A program made the translations under genes and the position numbers. The notes under the pieces are model-generated. The model did not search any database. It had not been told where the DNA came from and saw nothing but the letters and a program-made list of their open reading frames with translations. A DNA stretch of 64,000 bases from Megamerina dolium (Eukaryota > Arthropoda > Insecta > Diptera > Megamerinidae): positions 35,735,040 through 35,799,039 of the forward strand of contig OY978527.1 in NCBI GenBank assembly GCA_963854835.1, read 5' to 3'. Position 1 is the stretch's first letter. The number at the start of each line of letters is the position of its first letter. Positions 49,066 to 62,598 of this stretch are shown here, one piece after another.

Positions 49066-50411
49066 TTATACCCTGCATAATGTAATATGCATGGTATATT
49101 CATTTCGGTCAGATGTTTGTGTCCACTTGAAGGAATCTCCGGAGATATAGACATAGATATATATTCGTGATCAGCGTCGATTAAATTTTCGATTTAACGA
49201 TGTCCGTCCGTCCGTCCGTCTGTCTGTCACCTGGCTGGTTCGCACGATAACTTGAATAGATACTGAGCTATTTTGACGAAATTTGGCACAAGTAACCTAT
49301 GATCCAAAGGAACGGAGGGGATTGATATTGGGCATGATCGGTCAATAGCCACGCCCACACCAAGCATTCAAAGCGACTAACCTCGGAATTTTCATAATCT
49401 TTAACTTGCCATAACTCACTTAATATACCACTTGGGACAACAATATTTGGCACGTAGAGTTATATTATAATACTATATAACCTCGCCAAAAATGGGTGAG
49501 CCACGCCCACTTTTGAGCATAGCTTCCATACAAAGTGTCTGTACTTCTTTTAAATTGAAACAGCTGTAACTTCTACAATCTTCTGTCCAGAATAATCATA
49601 ATTGATACATAGATTAATATGGTTGTCGGAGATAATCTGACAGAAAATCAGTGTGCCACTGCCACTCCTTCATGGGTCTCCCATACAAAGTCGAGGGAAT
49701 TAAACTAAAAGTTTTAAGCTCCATAATTTACAAACCATTTAGCATAGGACAACAAGATTTAAGGTATGGATTAGTATTGTACGAGCAATTAGGCTTACAG
49801 GAAATGGGCGCGCCACGCCCACTGTTTATCGTAGCCCCTGTACAAAAAGAGTGAAATTCTTTTAAATTGAAATAGCTGTAACTTCTGCATACTTCTGTCT
49901 AGAACAATTATAATTAATACTTCAGCTAATATGGTAGTCGAAAATAATCTGACAAAAAATCAACATGCCACACCCACTTCTTAATGGGGCTTCCATACAA
50001 AATTTAGAAAATTAAAAAAAATTTAATCCGCTATAACTTACGAACTATTCAGCGTAGGCCAACCAAATTTAAGGAGTGGATTGATATTGAAAAATGAATT
50101 AGATATACAAGAAAGAGGAAAGCCACACCCACTTTTTATATAGCTTCCGTACAAAATCTCGGATTTATCTTAAACATTAAAACACCCATAACTTACTAAA
50201 TAATACGCCTAGGTCAACCCATTGCAACCCAGGTAGTTTAGTATTATAAGCAGAAATTATTCCTCAAAAATTGGTGAGGTAGCCTGGTTCTTAATGTAGC
50301 TCCTACACAAAGTAGTGGAAGAAAAGGATGGATATACGAGCAAACTTTTTATATATACCTCTAAATATGCAGGGTATAATTTGGCCGGCCCCAGCCGACT
50401 GTAAGGCCATT
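49066..50411 (-). mobile_element. INE/DINE-like element, inverted copy
   Basis: Starts TTATACCCTGCATAATGTAA, has a short GTCCGTCC array near 49202-49218, and ends GGCCCCAGCCGACTGTAAGG. About 1.35 kb, with fewer modules than its neighbour. Confidence 0.8.
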
Positions 50412-50812
50412 TTTATATTATATGTATATTGTATAAGTAAGCGCAATGTTGCATATTAATTAAATTTTAATTAGGTTTAATCGAGCGCACAGTGTGTTTA
50501 TATAAAATTATGGAAGGGACTGTGCTATAAATCGATGAACGAAACAATGTATTTTTTTTTTCATGTCATAATTTTCGAATTATCGAATTAGCCAATTATA
50601 TGATATATCGAATTAATTAATAGGCGAAACATCGATAATAATAGTAATAATCGATAATAATTTTTGTTGAAAATTAATTGAAATTTCAAAATATGTCTCA
50701 GTCGATTGTAATTGCAATTTTTGTGTAACCGATCAATTGGTTTAGTTAAATAATTCGACAAAATTATATACGAAACACGAAAACATAGAATAGTAAACAG
50801 TAAAAATTCTAT
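50412..50812. other. AT-rich spacer
   Basis: Nothing recognised; rich in TCGAT/ATCGAT tetramers near 50570-50660. Confidence 0.35.
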
Positions 50813-51524
50813 TTAGTCTGCTTTACATGTTGCATCACAGGTTTTTGATGAGTTCGAAGTATGTGCTTTTTTCTCTGAGGCATTCTTACCATATGGCTTG
50901 TCTGCATTTACCTCCAGAAAGTAGTTACCTTTTAGATTATGAGTAACCGCATAAGCCATGGCTGTTTCATCGTCTGGGCATTTATTCTCGCGTAAATGTG
51001 TCAACGAATTACAACGTTTTGCCATGAAATTCCCTTCATTACCCGGATATACGGATTCTGCGTAGTATTCCCAGTCGCGAGCATGTGAACAAGTTATTGT
51101 CAAAAAACTGGCCGTAAAGAAACACCCGAATTCGTATGTATGACATCGATAAATTTGGCATCCCCGAAACATTTTCACCTTCATTGAAACATGGTTTTGC
51201 AGGATCTAAGCGAGGTAATATTTTACTAGCTATATAATTAAAATAACGACCAGCAGCACCCAGACTGTGACCGATTAAATGAATATTATCGATGGGTACA
51301 ATTTCAATTAGCTTGACTAAGCCGTGAACAACATTTTCTCCAATCTCCTCTGTATTTAAAGCCGACCATGTGTACAGAGTGTTAACGAAACTGGCAGCAT
51401 CAATCACCTACAAAAAATCCAGATAGTATTTGTGAATAGTACTAAGTATAAAATACTTATTCAGGTTTACCACAAAATTTGTATCATCCCGGCAATTATA
51501 AGCCTCTGCTTTAGTGTTGTGTAC

Positions 51525-54500
51525 TATTTTTCCACAACACTCACTAATTACCTAACGGCTACCTAAGGATGTAACGCACAAGATTCACACCTAAACGTAA
51601 GCTCCTAAATATCCTTCGAGACTATGACACTGGTTAGCTGAAATAAAATAGGGTTAGTTATACGATACTTGCGCTCTTAGGACTTCACTTTATTCCTGGT
51701 ATTACTTTACACTTTTATACTGAACACTTTTACACTAATGCCTGGAGAGCATCGTAATGATCGCAGTATTTTATAATTGCTCACACGCTAACACTTTACA
51801 AATCGGTACAAGGCTCACAACTGAAAAACGACGATTCATACTGTGCGCTAAAGACACAACTCATTCGGGACCACGCCCAGTCAGTATTATCTTAATATGC
51901 TGGACTTGCGAACCAATACGCCTACGTATTAAACCCTTAACTTCGACCTCTATAGCTTGTTTCTGTCCTGCGGGACCGCCGTTAAGCACTACTTAGCAGG
52001 ACTAAGCTGAGCTAAGATGCCGCTTCACACACCCCGTATATGGCGTTCACACACCTGTAGTTTTATTTCTCCGCTGCCACTCCTTGTTCCTGAGCTCCTT
52101 GAGAGCTATTGCAGCCCATTCTTTCATCTTAAACCACACCAAACTCGATCGTAGCATATAGCTCACAATGTTATCGGATGTCATCCTTTCATTTATTATC
52201 TTCTCTATGGTCATTCTCTGCGCCTCAAATCTTAAGCAGAAGAAGAAGATATGCTGAGCGTTTTCGCCGACAGTGTTGCAGAATGAGCATTCTGTAGCGT
52301 CATCATGACCGAATCTGTGGAGGTACTCTCTGAAACAACCATGGCCCGTTAAAAACTGCATGAGGCAATAGTCTGTCTCTCCGTGTCTTCTTTCGATGTT
52401 CCTGAGGAGCCTGTGCGTCCACCTCTCTTTTCCTGCGGCATCCCATTGACTGCCATTCGTCTAGGCTCGTCTATCTCTCCTCTTTCCGTTCGGTTACCGT
52501 TAACCGCCTTCGCGTTCTTCGCGTATGTTTTTTGCCGTAGAGCTGTCCCCCATATAGGCGCCGCGTACATCAGTATTGATTGACTAACTTTAGGCAGGAG
52601 CGCTCTCCTACTCTGACTGGGGCTACCAGTGTTGGCCATGATTCTCGTCTTGCATCAATCATTACACCTAGATACCGCAGCGAAGGTTGCGTTGTAATGT
52701 TGTAGCCGTCAATGTTTAGGGTGATTGTTTCTAGTTTTTTCCTGCTCGTGATAGGCACCGCCTCTGTTTTTTGTACCGCAAGCTGGAGCTTTGTCGTAGT
52801 AAGCCAATTCTTAATCTTCGACGCTGTCTCTCTGCAGATGCTCTGAACTTGGGAGAGCTCCTTCTCAACGATCGTCACGGCAATGTCGTCCGCGTAGCCA
52901 ATTATCTCGGCTTTTTTTGGCAATGGCAGGTTTAACACCTTATCGTACAGCATGTTCCACAGTGACGGACCCAGTACAGAGCCTTGCGGCACTCCACCCG
53001 TCACCACGTAGCTTTTGGGCCCTTCGTCCGTGTCATACAACAGTAGTCTGTCAGACAGATAACTATTTATTATTCGCAGTAGGTACGCCGGTGTTTCCTT
53101 CGCCTCAAATGCCCTCATAATAAGAGGCCAGTTTGCCGAGTTGAAGGCATTTTGTACGTCTAGTGTCGCAACTGCACAATATTTTTTGTCGCCATGCATC
53201 CATATAGTGTCTTCTATGGCTTTTCCAGCAATGTCCTTCAATTTTCTAAGTGCGTCTATGGTCGACCGAGGTTTCCTGAAGCCAAATTGGTTCTCGGACA
53301 TACCATTTCCTTTCTAGATGCTGTTCCAGACGCGTGCATATCAACCTCTCCAGTATTTTGGCCACCGTATCGATCATGCAAAGTGGACGATACGCGTTTG
53401 GACCACACACCGGTTTATTCGGCTTCTGAAGTAGGACCAGGCGGTGTTTTTTCCATACTTTCGGAAAAACACCATCGTTAAAACATCTCGTAAAAAGTTC
53501 GGCAAAAGGCTTCGTGTTGTGATTAATTTGGATTTTCAGCGCCTTATTCGGGATGCCATAAAGTCCAGGCGCTTTTGTGTTACCGAATCTCTCCTCCGCT
53601 AAGATAATCTCCGGCTAGTCGATTGTCACTGCTTCTTCTATTGCGGGTATCACCATATCCAGTTGCAAGTCTTGCGCCGGAAAAAGCGTTTTAACGCAGG
53701 TTGGTGCTTTACCTCTACCACCTCTGACCTTCTACATCACTATCTTATACGCGTCACCCCACGGTTTCTCGTCCACCCTTTCACAAAGTTCTTTGAAGCA
53801 CGAGGACTTGCTGCTTTTGATAGCCTTTTTAAACTCCTTGCGTTTCTTTTTGAAGCATTCAAGTAGTATTATATGCTTCGGCGTACCTTGGCTTCATTGG
53901 TAGAGACGTCTTGCTCTATGACATTCACTTCTTAATGTATTTATCTCCTGATTCCCCCAGTACGTGGGCTTTCTAAGAATATTCTGTCTTTTCCTGCATA
54001 TGGCGGCGTCGCAAGCTTTACTTACTGCCCGGGTTCACGTCTTGTATGAGTTTGAAGATTTCTTCATCGAGCGTTTCCACCTTCCACCCTCTGGTCTGTG
54101 TTTTTTGTAGGTTCCCTCGAATCTGCTCATGATTGCCGACTTCGTAATAGCAAGGTGCGACTTTTACACTATGTGTGTAAAAGTCGCACACCTGCCAGCT
54201 TGTCGATCGAACGCCGCGCGGTGAACGCATTTTCAATAATTGATCCGCGACCATTCTTCTCGAAGGTATTCCTACCGCCAGTATTGAGCAATACCGCGTC
54301 TAGCATGGAGAACACCTTGAGCAGGGCATTTGTATAACTGCTGCCCCATTCCTTCGCCCATGCATTGAAGTCACCTGCTATTGCGTTTGGCATAGTAGTT
54401 CTGGCGTCTCGCACTAGTTCGTCTAGGATCCTTTCATAATCGACTTGCGTCACACTCGGCGGAACATAGCAGCTGTATAAATTGATTCCACAAATCTTCG

Positions 54501-55900
54501 CCCACTTATGGTAGGATTTCCCAAGGAGCGGCTTGTCTTGGATGGAGTTGTTTCCACAGGCCCATAAGGCAGCTTTGTTTAACTGATCAGAGATCCAGGT
54601 TCCTGCGCTTAGGTTTTTGTACTGCTCGCAAACTATAGCCACTTCTATCTTCTCCTCGTATACTGTCTGCCTGAGCAACTCCTGTGCAGCTTCACAATGA
54701 TTTAAGTTGGGGACACTTCCTACTGCCGATTTGGTAACCCGCATCCTTCCCGTTGTTTTTGCATGCTCCACAGAATGGTTTTTTATCGCATGCCTTTGCA
54801 TGAGCCTTTTCGCCACATTTAATGCAGCTTTGGCTCCTATCCTCTGTGCTGGTGCACGCCTTCGCCCCGTGCCCATATTCTAAGCACTCGAAACACTTCT
54901 TTAGGTTCGGTTTTTATCTTATTCGGCACACCACCCATCCAATCTTGATCTTCCGAGCATCAAGAAGTCACCTTGCGTTCAACGCCGGAAGGCTTACCAC
55001 CGCAGTCTGGGTACCTGCATACGCCTCCCTGATGTGTTTGATCGCTCTTTCGTCGAAGAAGCTTAATTCCTTTATTTGCGATAGAATCGCCTCGACTATA
55101 TCCTCCTTGGTGGTATTTTCATCTAGATCGCGGATCTCCACCGATACCTCATGGGTTAGTGCCCAGATATGCGCTTGATCACCCAGCACCTTATTTATTT
55201 CCTTTTGATATACTTCCATGTTTGTCATTTGGACCTCCTTCAATTCAAGCAAAATTTCGCCTTTCGCCGTCTTCCTGATCCGTGGAACGTTCTCACCGAG
55301 TTCATGCATAATTCTTTTTTACACTTCTAAGTATGTCAGATTTTGCTCTTGCTGGCTTTTCCGCAGTTTTCGGCGACAGCACCAGTTTTGGTGCACCCTT
55401 AAAAGGGTCAACTTTGACAGTTTTTCCTTCTTCACTCGGGATGGGTGTCTTCCTGAGTACCACTACTAATGAAGATGCCATCTCTATTACTAATATTGGT
55501 TTTAGTTATCAATTTGTTCTCCATTTACTTTCTGTACCAGTGCATCGTGTGCAGGGGGCGGGCGAAATAGACTGGAGAGGGTATATCCTCGGGGACAATG
55601 CCCCTACCCCAGTTCCCTGAGGCCTGTCCTTCGCTTTACCTGTTCCGGAAAACACGGACGAACCGGCACTCGCCCGGAGCAACGTAGGCTACAACTTCTG
55701 CGGCCAATACACACTTCCTGACTAAGACCCGAAGGGGCTGTTTACTGATACTCACCGCGGCTAACACCTCGGCAGAGCAAGCTCACATCACTCTCATCAT
55801 CCCAACAGCAGGAAAAGCTGTTGAGGTTCTGAAAGACTCCCAGTTCGCCACGGAGTATAACGGTCGATTTAACAGCTACACCTAACATGATGTACATACG
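51525..55900 (-). mobile_element. R1/LOA-like LINE, nearly complete but frameshifted
   Basis: Minus-strand order: ORF1 part with VQMTNMEVYQKEINKVLGDQ (55309-54968); two CCHC knuckles CFECLEYGHGAKAC and CIKCGEKAHAKAC plus CGACK (about 54895-54750); endonuclease pieces GINLYSCYVPPSVTQ and IAGDFNAWAKEWGS (54876-54169). Then RT fingers KVWKKHRLVLLQKPNKPV (about 53450), RT core [54 protein letters not shown] and GYADDIAVTI (53301-52570), and a C-terminal zinc motif ECSFCNTVGENAQHIFFFC (52361-52047). CCHC knuckles, the EN type and the RT form point to the R1/LOA group. Several frameshifts and stops interrupt ORF2. Exact ends and a target duplication were not found. It sits inside the lipase pseudogene. 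Confidence 0.85.
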
Positions 55901-56439
55901 CTGACCAGGAAGCCGCCCAATGTGGAGACCGTCGCGCCTGGGTTATTTTATAACCCATCATGCCCATGCATGATGAGGGGGACACATAATTCAAAGAGGC
56001 AGTGTCTACTAGCCACTGTAACAGGAATTTCAAAGGACTCGCTGGTTTTTATACCGCCTCCTCCATTCCTGCCGCTCATCGTCGGGGATTGCTTATTCGT
56101 TTAAACTTAATTCGCAACTAACCTGCTACTACAGGATCCGCGACCTCCCGACCCCCGGTAGCTTAGAGTCCAGCTATAGTGATCGTTCCCATTAGGAATC
56201 AAAGACACACCGGGCACACCACATGTGTGTATGTATGTATGTGTGTACGTATGTACACGATAGATGCACTCCACATGTGCGTATGTATATACCCACTATG
56301 TGAGAAAGCAACTTTTTGATATTAACCACAACTTCGAGCAATGTTGATATGTAGTTTACAATTTCGGGAAATATGTCGTGAGGCAAAATATGCATATGCG
56401 CATATATCATATTTTGACTTGCAACAATAGTATCAATAA
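55901..56439. other. Unassigned sequence between LINE and lipase relic
   Basis: May include the LINE 5' end. A GTGTGTATGTATGTATGTGT run near 56225-56245 is a simple repeat. No gene seen. Confidence 0.35.
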
Positions 56440-56505
56440 CATCAGTGTCATTAACCAGCAAATATAACCATTTTCTTGTTGGCATTAAATTCAGAACTCT
56501 TCCTG

Positions 56506-57510
56506 AAAGCTTATAACTTTGATGATTTTCGGTGATGAATAGCCACCACCATCACAAGGATTATACAACAAATCCATTGGATATTCACGCTGGCGTTCCT
56601 CAAGGAAGCGTTTTGGGCCCCTTACTGTATCTCTTATACACTTCAGATATGCCCAACAATAACTATACATTCATATCGACCTTTGCAGATGATACGGCAA
56701 TATTGTGATCTCGCTCTAACCCCATAGAAGCTACTAAACTCCTGCAGACTCATATCGATTCTCTCGAAATCTGGCTAGCAAAATGGCGTATAAAAGTCAA
56801 CGAATCAAAGAGCGTACATGTAGCCTTCACGCTAAGGCCAGATACATGTCCCCCACTTAAAATTAATGGCCAATCAGTTCCACAATGTTCCTCAACAAAG
56901 TACTTGGGTATTCACCTCGACAGAAGGCTGACCTGGAAAAATCACATAGAGGCAAAGAAAACTCAGATCAAGCTTAAAATTAATCAGTTATGGTGGCTGT
57001 TACACAAAAGATCAAAGTTGAATCTCGAATACAAAGTGCTATTATATAAAGCAATCCTGAAGCCAATCTGGACTTATGGTATTCAGTTTTGGGGCACCGC
57101 ATCTTCCTCTGCGAATTATTGTAAACGCGCCTTGGTATATGAGGAACGTTAACATCCATCGAGATTTAAATGTACCCACAATATCTGAGGAAGTTGCAAT
57201 GTCCTGCAGAAGCTACATTCAAAAATTACACAATCATCCGAATCCCCTTGCTAGGCAATTGTTGCTGAGCACGGGGCATCGTCGATTAAAAAAAAAAGAC
57301 ACACTGAATATGCTGTGAAATTGCTATACCTCGTGACTCAACAAATTGTGATGGAACGTTGGGAATATCACATAAATTTATTTAGTTTTTAAGATTTGAT
57401 TACTTATTGTTAGTTTCTAAGTAATTTTTAGAAAGATCCAATAAAAAATTTAATTAAAAAAAAAAAAAATATCCACCGCCATAGCCACCACCATAGCCGA
57501 CGCCGCCAAA
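56506..57510 (-). pseudogene. Relic of a Gly-rich gene, interrupted by a LINE
   Basis: 56506-56552 is nearly identical to 37136-37184 of Gly-rich gene 3 (AGCTTATAACTTTGATGATT, GGTGATGAATAGCC). It encodes SSPKIIKVI on the minus strand. 57470-57508 continues with GGYGGGYGGG-type codons (CCACCGCCATAGCCACCACC on the plus strand). Between lies a Jockey-like LINE. The signal peptide and the rest of the gene are missing, and the relic abuts the lipase relic directly. Confidence 0.75.
56553..57469 (+). mobile_element. Jockey-like LINE, second copy, 5'-truncated
   Basis: Plus-strand match to the element at 33.8-35.0 kb, from AACAAATCCATTGGATATTC through the FADD region and YLGIHLDRRLTWKNH (here starting GIHLDRR at about 56907) to a poly(A) tail. 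A deletion near 57105 removes roughly 35-40 bp and shifts frame. Flanks ATAGCCACCACCAT and ATATCCACCGCCAT form a probable 14-bp target duplication with two mismatches. Confidence 0.85.
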
Positions 57511-58534
<1,024 letters not shown>

Positions 58535-58546
58535 ACTTATTATTAA

Positions 58547-58940
58547 CTACACTCTACAAGTCTTTCATCATGCCTGTCCTAACATATGGCGCTGAAGCCT
58601 GGACAATTTCCACCTCAGATGAGCGAATGCTTGGAGTTTTCGACTGAAAAGTCCTACGCAAGATCTTTGGACCTATTTGCGTTGGTGGCGAGTACCGAAT
58701 AAGGTACAACCATGAGCTGTATGAGCTGTATGCTGATATTGACATAGTAAAGCACATCAAAAAACAACGGCTGCGCTGGCTAGGTCATGTCGAGCGAATG
58801 GAAGAACACGCTCCAGCTAAGAAGGTGTTATATTCGGAACCCGCTGGAGGACGACGCAGAAGAGGAAGACCTAACCTCCGGTGGAAAGACCAAGTACTGG
58901 AGAACCGTCAGGTTGTTATGGCCACATAAGTAAGTAAGTA
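58547..58940 (+). mobile_element. GTAA-tailed LINE, short 5'-truncated copy
   Basis: Matches the 3' 400 bp of the element at 41.2-42.3 kb and ends GGTTGTTATGGCCACATAAG then TAAGTAAGTA. Its frame has a stop (GTTTTCGACTGA) and it lacks the last stretch before the 3' UTR. A 12-bp target duplication ACTTATTATTAA flanks it at 58535-58546 and 58941-58952. Confidence 0.9.
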
Positions 58941-58952
58941 ACTTATTATTAA

Positions 58953-59509
58953 TCATTACTTATTATTTAAATCGACTTAAAAAAACAAATTTGCCAAATC
59001 ACAACCGAACGACACGACAACAATTCAAATCACAAATTCATTTTTCTTCTTTTCCGGGGTATGGTATGTACCATACACCCGCCTTTTATACTTTTCTAAC
59101 CGTTGAAATTTCTTGGAAGAATTACGTTATAAACATACTCATTCTTCATAGCAAGCATCTCTCGCATTTTCGCATATACACACACCTATACTACGTATTT
59201 GCCCTACTCTACTATGACATTGCACATATGCAAATATCACTCAATTCAAATGTTCGTTGATGCCAAAAAAAAAATTACCCTTTATATGTAATCACAATCA
59301 ATGCGCGGTACTCGTCGTTACATTGTACGACAGAACTGAATCTGTTGCTATTCTACATTTGTTCTAACGAAAATTATTATACTATTTTGACATATAGTGT
59401 TAATTGAGCTCGATTATAAGTTTTCGAGCATAAGGAGATATACACACATATGTACCTATATATGAGCAAATGCTTACCAATGGTAGAGACAATTAATGTT
59501 CCAGCACAG
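58953..59509. other. Non-coding stretch
   Basis: Possibly the second half of the candidate LTR (see 57511). It contains the short palindrome GTATGGTATGTACCATAC at 59060-59077. Confidence 0.35.
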
Positions 59510-59714
59510 TTACAACATAAAATGTGCTTCTTTAAATACGTAAATGGATAAGGCATCGTTTTGACAGATTGAACTCACACACATATCGTATTGTGTTCAA
59601 TATCTTGAAAACTCCCTTAAATCCTAATAATTGTAAAAATTGTAATTGTAATTCCTAAAATGTAGCGACGTATGTGCCATTATTATCTGTAACCTTTTGC
59701 CAGTTTCATAGTAA

Positions 59715-60340
59715 TAGTAATTTTATCATTCCATCGGTTTAGCACTTCTGTGATTTACCGCATGTAACTTCTGTGGCTTATCGTCGAAAAACTTGGTCAA
59801 GTTATTTTCGATGGATTTTCTGCTGTCCAATTTTTGAGGAACAAGAGAGATTTCCAAAGATCGAAACCATTGGTGTTCAGACGGCGAAAGGTCTGGGCTA
59901 TAAGATGGGTACATCAAAACTTCCCAATTGCGTGCAGTCAATTTTTGGCGGGTCATCAAATATGTGCATGTGGTCTGGCATTGTCATGATGAAACACAAC
60001 ACCCTTTCTATTGGTCAATTTTGATCGCTCTTTTGTTAATTGTTTCATTCAATCGGTCTAGTTGTGAGCAGTAGAGATTATAATTAACCGTTGCACCGGC
60101 AATTCGCTTCCAATCTCATTATACTGTCACCATCATCTTATCTGCCGTCAATCCAGCTTCCGATGTCATTTATAGGGGGCCACCGGTCCATGGTGATGTT
60201 GAATCCATTCTTCATTGCCTGCCATGATGGAGAAATGGTTCGATATCCTTGTTTTTCAGCAGGGCTTCCATTGCGGCATTTCACTCTATTAAATTTGTTT
60301 ACGTTAACTCACGTGACACTAACCTATCATGTGGTTGATG
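59715..60340 (-). pseudogene. mariner transposase relic in duplication copy 2
   Basis: The minus strand gives LMTRQKLTARNWEVLMYPSY followed by SPDLSPSEHQWFRSLEISL (third catalytic Asp region and beyond). Upstream in a shifted frame are NYNLYCSQLDRLNETINKRA and an HDNAR-like piece. It is a typical mariner order with frameshifts. This copy keeps about 200 bp that are deleted in copy 1. Confidence 0.75.
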
Positions 60341-60856
60341 TCTAGTACCTCCTCTATGTTCTAACAGTTTGCATGCAGCTTAGCTGCAACAACAAAATTG
60401 GACGATACCATCCGTTAAATGATTCTCACTGAAAACCGTACAAATTTGTCTGAATGTTTTGCCACGTTTTGCCTTTTTTATAGTAAAAAAAAGCATCATA
60501 TAGAGTACCTCTCCAAAAATTTCACTCATTTTCAAACTAATATAACTTTTTGCACGAATGACGTATTACAAAACTGTCTTCTCAAGAAAGCCTAAAGCAC
60601 GTTCTGCTTAACTTAACACTTAACACGTTTAAAAAAGCTGACATCGTTCAAATCAGCTCGAAGAAATATTTTCCAACATGTTTTTCGCTTGCCCAACTTT
60701 ACACATTGTACATAATGAAATGCATATATGCATATATTACAATTTAAAATTTAGATGACGAATAAAGAAGAAGCGTAAATTAAACATTCTTGTTTTTTTT
60801 TTACATGACCATTTGTATTATTTCACTATTAAAGCGTTTAGTAATAAAGTACAACA

Positions 60857-62213
60857 TTATCTTTGGGTATAATTGGCTATAGACATCTGGCCTTGGCAAC
60901 TACCGCAATTTTGAATTCTGGGTATCACTGCATCACTGCTATTATGACCATATGGAAATTGCGGATTCACATCCATGAAATAGTGTCCTCTAGTCGAGTG
61001 TGCGACGGCATAACCCATGAATATATCAGGGCCTGGACATCGATGCTGATGTAAATTTGACAGGGAACTACAACCTCGGGCTGGAAAATCATACTCATTA
61101 TTTGGATACACGGTTTCTCCGTAATACATCCAAGAACGGTCATGGGCACATCCAATATCATTACAACCCGGTGGTAAGGGGAACAGACCGCCAGGATAAA
61201 AATCAACATCACCCAATGGATCACGTATACCTAATACACCTGGATTACTATGGATAACGTCGATGAATGCAGCATCACCTCGTGATAAACCCATGAGAGT
61301 TTCACCGTCGTTAAAACACGGTTTTGCTGGATCTAAACCTGTTATGTGCGGCAAAGTTTGACCAGTCATATAATTGAGGTAACGCCCAGTTATGCCCACA
61401 ATATGTGCACCAAGACTATGTCCTATTAAATGGATTTTTTCAATAGGTACAACATCCATTAATTGCACTAGTCCCTTGGCGACAAATTCACCGATTGCTT
61501 CCGTATTCAAAGCAGACCATGTGTAGAATGTATCGATGAAATTGGAAGTATCCAGAGCCTAGCGAAGTAATTCATATATGTTAATTAATTTTGTATAGGA
61601 TCAAATGTATTTATTTGCATGCGGCAAATATGATATGATATGAGATAAACACTTTTAATATTTGACTTATTCATACCACAAAATTGACATCGCCACGACA
61701 ATTGTACGCCTTTGACATCTGATCAATTACTTCGCTGTCATTCACATTGGACATCCAGCCGGTGACAAATATAACCACTTTCTTTTCGGGATCGAATTGC
61801 GGAGATTTCCACATTTGGTCGGCCATCAATACCGGATATATGGATATACTACAATTGGACCTTAATTGAAATTGTATTTTATTTATATCGGGTGTGATCC
61901 TAGACGATATTGTATTTAATGCAGCAGAACCTAAATAAAATATTCGATATTTTTTTTATAAACATTTTCAACAAATTTTTACTCATAATATCAACTTACA
62001 AATTGTATCTATCACATTCGAAATGAGTTCAAATGGATAACCAGCCAAAATCTGTTTCGATGCATTAAGTATAGTGTCTGGTGGTGGCAATATATTACTC
62101 AGATCTTGGGTCAAATTATTGGCTGAAGTGAGCACATCACCAATACTGATACTACCAGCAGTTGTTAAGCTAACAATATTTATTATATGAAAAAGAAAAT
62201 GAATTCGTTGCAT
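60857..62213 (-). CDS. Secreted lipase, pancreatic-lipase superfamily, copy 2
   Basis: Exons 62213-62000, 61930-61677 and 61558-60857 have the same lengths (214, 254, 702 bp) and splice sites as copy 1, giving 389 aa. The triad Ser204 (GHSLGAH), Asp232 (GLDPAKPCF) and His295 (CAHDR) is intact. I count ten amino-acid differences from copy 1: position 29 (A to T) and nine between 260 and 367. Intron 2 is a few bases longer (a TATGAGATA-type insertion near 61641). The near identity of introns and 5' flank shows a recent duplication or gene conversion. Expected activity is secreted neutral lipase or phospholipase A1-like. Both copies are probably expressed under the same control because the TATA box and leader are conserved. 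Confidence 0.92.
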
Positions 62214-62323
62214 TTTCTTAATATTTCTTAATCGATTCTTAGTTCGTCAATGGACTCGAATTCGTTCTTAGCTATATCCACGTCGTGTAATAAACTAAAT
62301 CTCTAGAATATCTCCACCAATCA

Positions 62324-62331
62324 TTTTATAC
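62324..62331 (-). promoter_or_regulatory. TATA box of lipase copy 2
   Basis: GTATAAAAT on the minus strand, at the same distance from the ATG as in copy 1. Confidence 0.65.
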
Positions 62332-62598
62332 TGCTACTTGGGGATGTAAATACATAGTTTGTTAATTTCACTCGTATATTTAATTTTATATCAGATTTTT
62401 GACTTACTAATGAAGAATTAATTATTTTCAATGCATAATATCTAAGCTAAAACATTCAGCGATACTCTACAAAAAAATAAAGAATTATTCTTACACGCAT
62501 ATACTCCCATATCCGCTAAATATGATAATATTTAATTGACGTACATCTTAAATTCAACTATGAGATATTTTAATGGATTTGTTGCCTAAAGTCCAATT

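Larger units (their letters stand above)
50813..56505 (-). pseudogene. Third lipase copy, degraded and split by a LINE
   Basis: Exon 3 (51407-50813) keeps the splice acceptor and GHSLGA, LDPAKPCF and CSHARDWEYYAES. It has lost the HIVG residues after the nucleophile, a few residues before LDP, and about 25 residues before CSHAR, with a frameshift there. Exon 2 is in two parts: its 3' end EAYNCRDDTNFV with a GTAAAC donor at 51524-51481, and its 5' part SSEFNANKKMVIFAG then NDTDVIDTIVAS at about 56505-56440. Between them lies an R1/LOA-like LINE and about 250 bp of unknown sequence. Exon 1 is gone. Protein-level divergence is much larger than between the two intact copies, so this is an older duplicate. 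No function is expected. Confidence 0.8.
59510..62598. repeat. Segmental duplication, copy 2
   Basis: Counterpart of 43445-46412. Coding and intron sequence is almost identical. The right edge falls at GCCTAAAGTCCAATTTTA, followed directly by an INE-like element. Confidence 0.88.
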
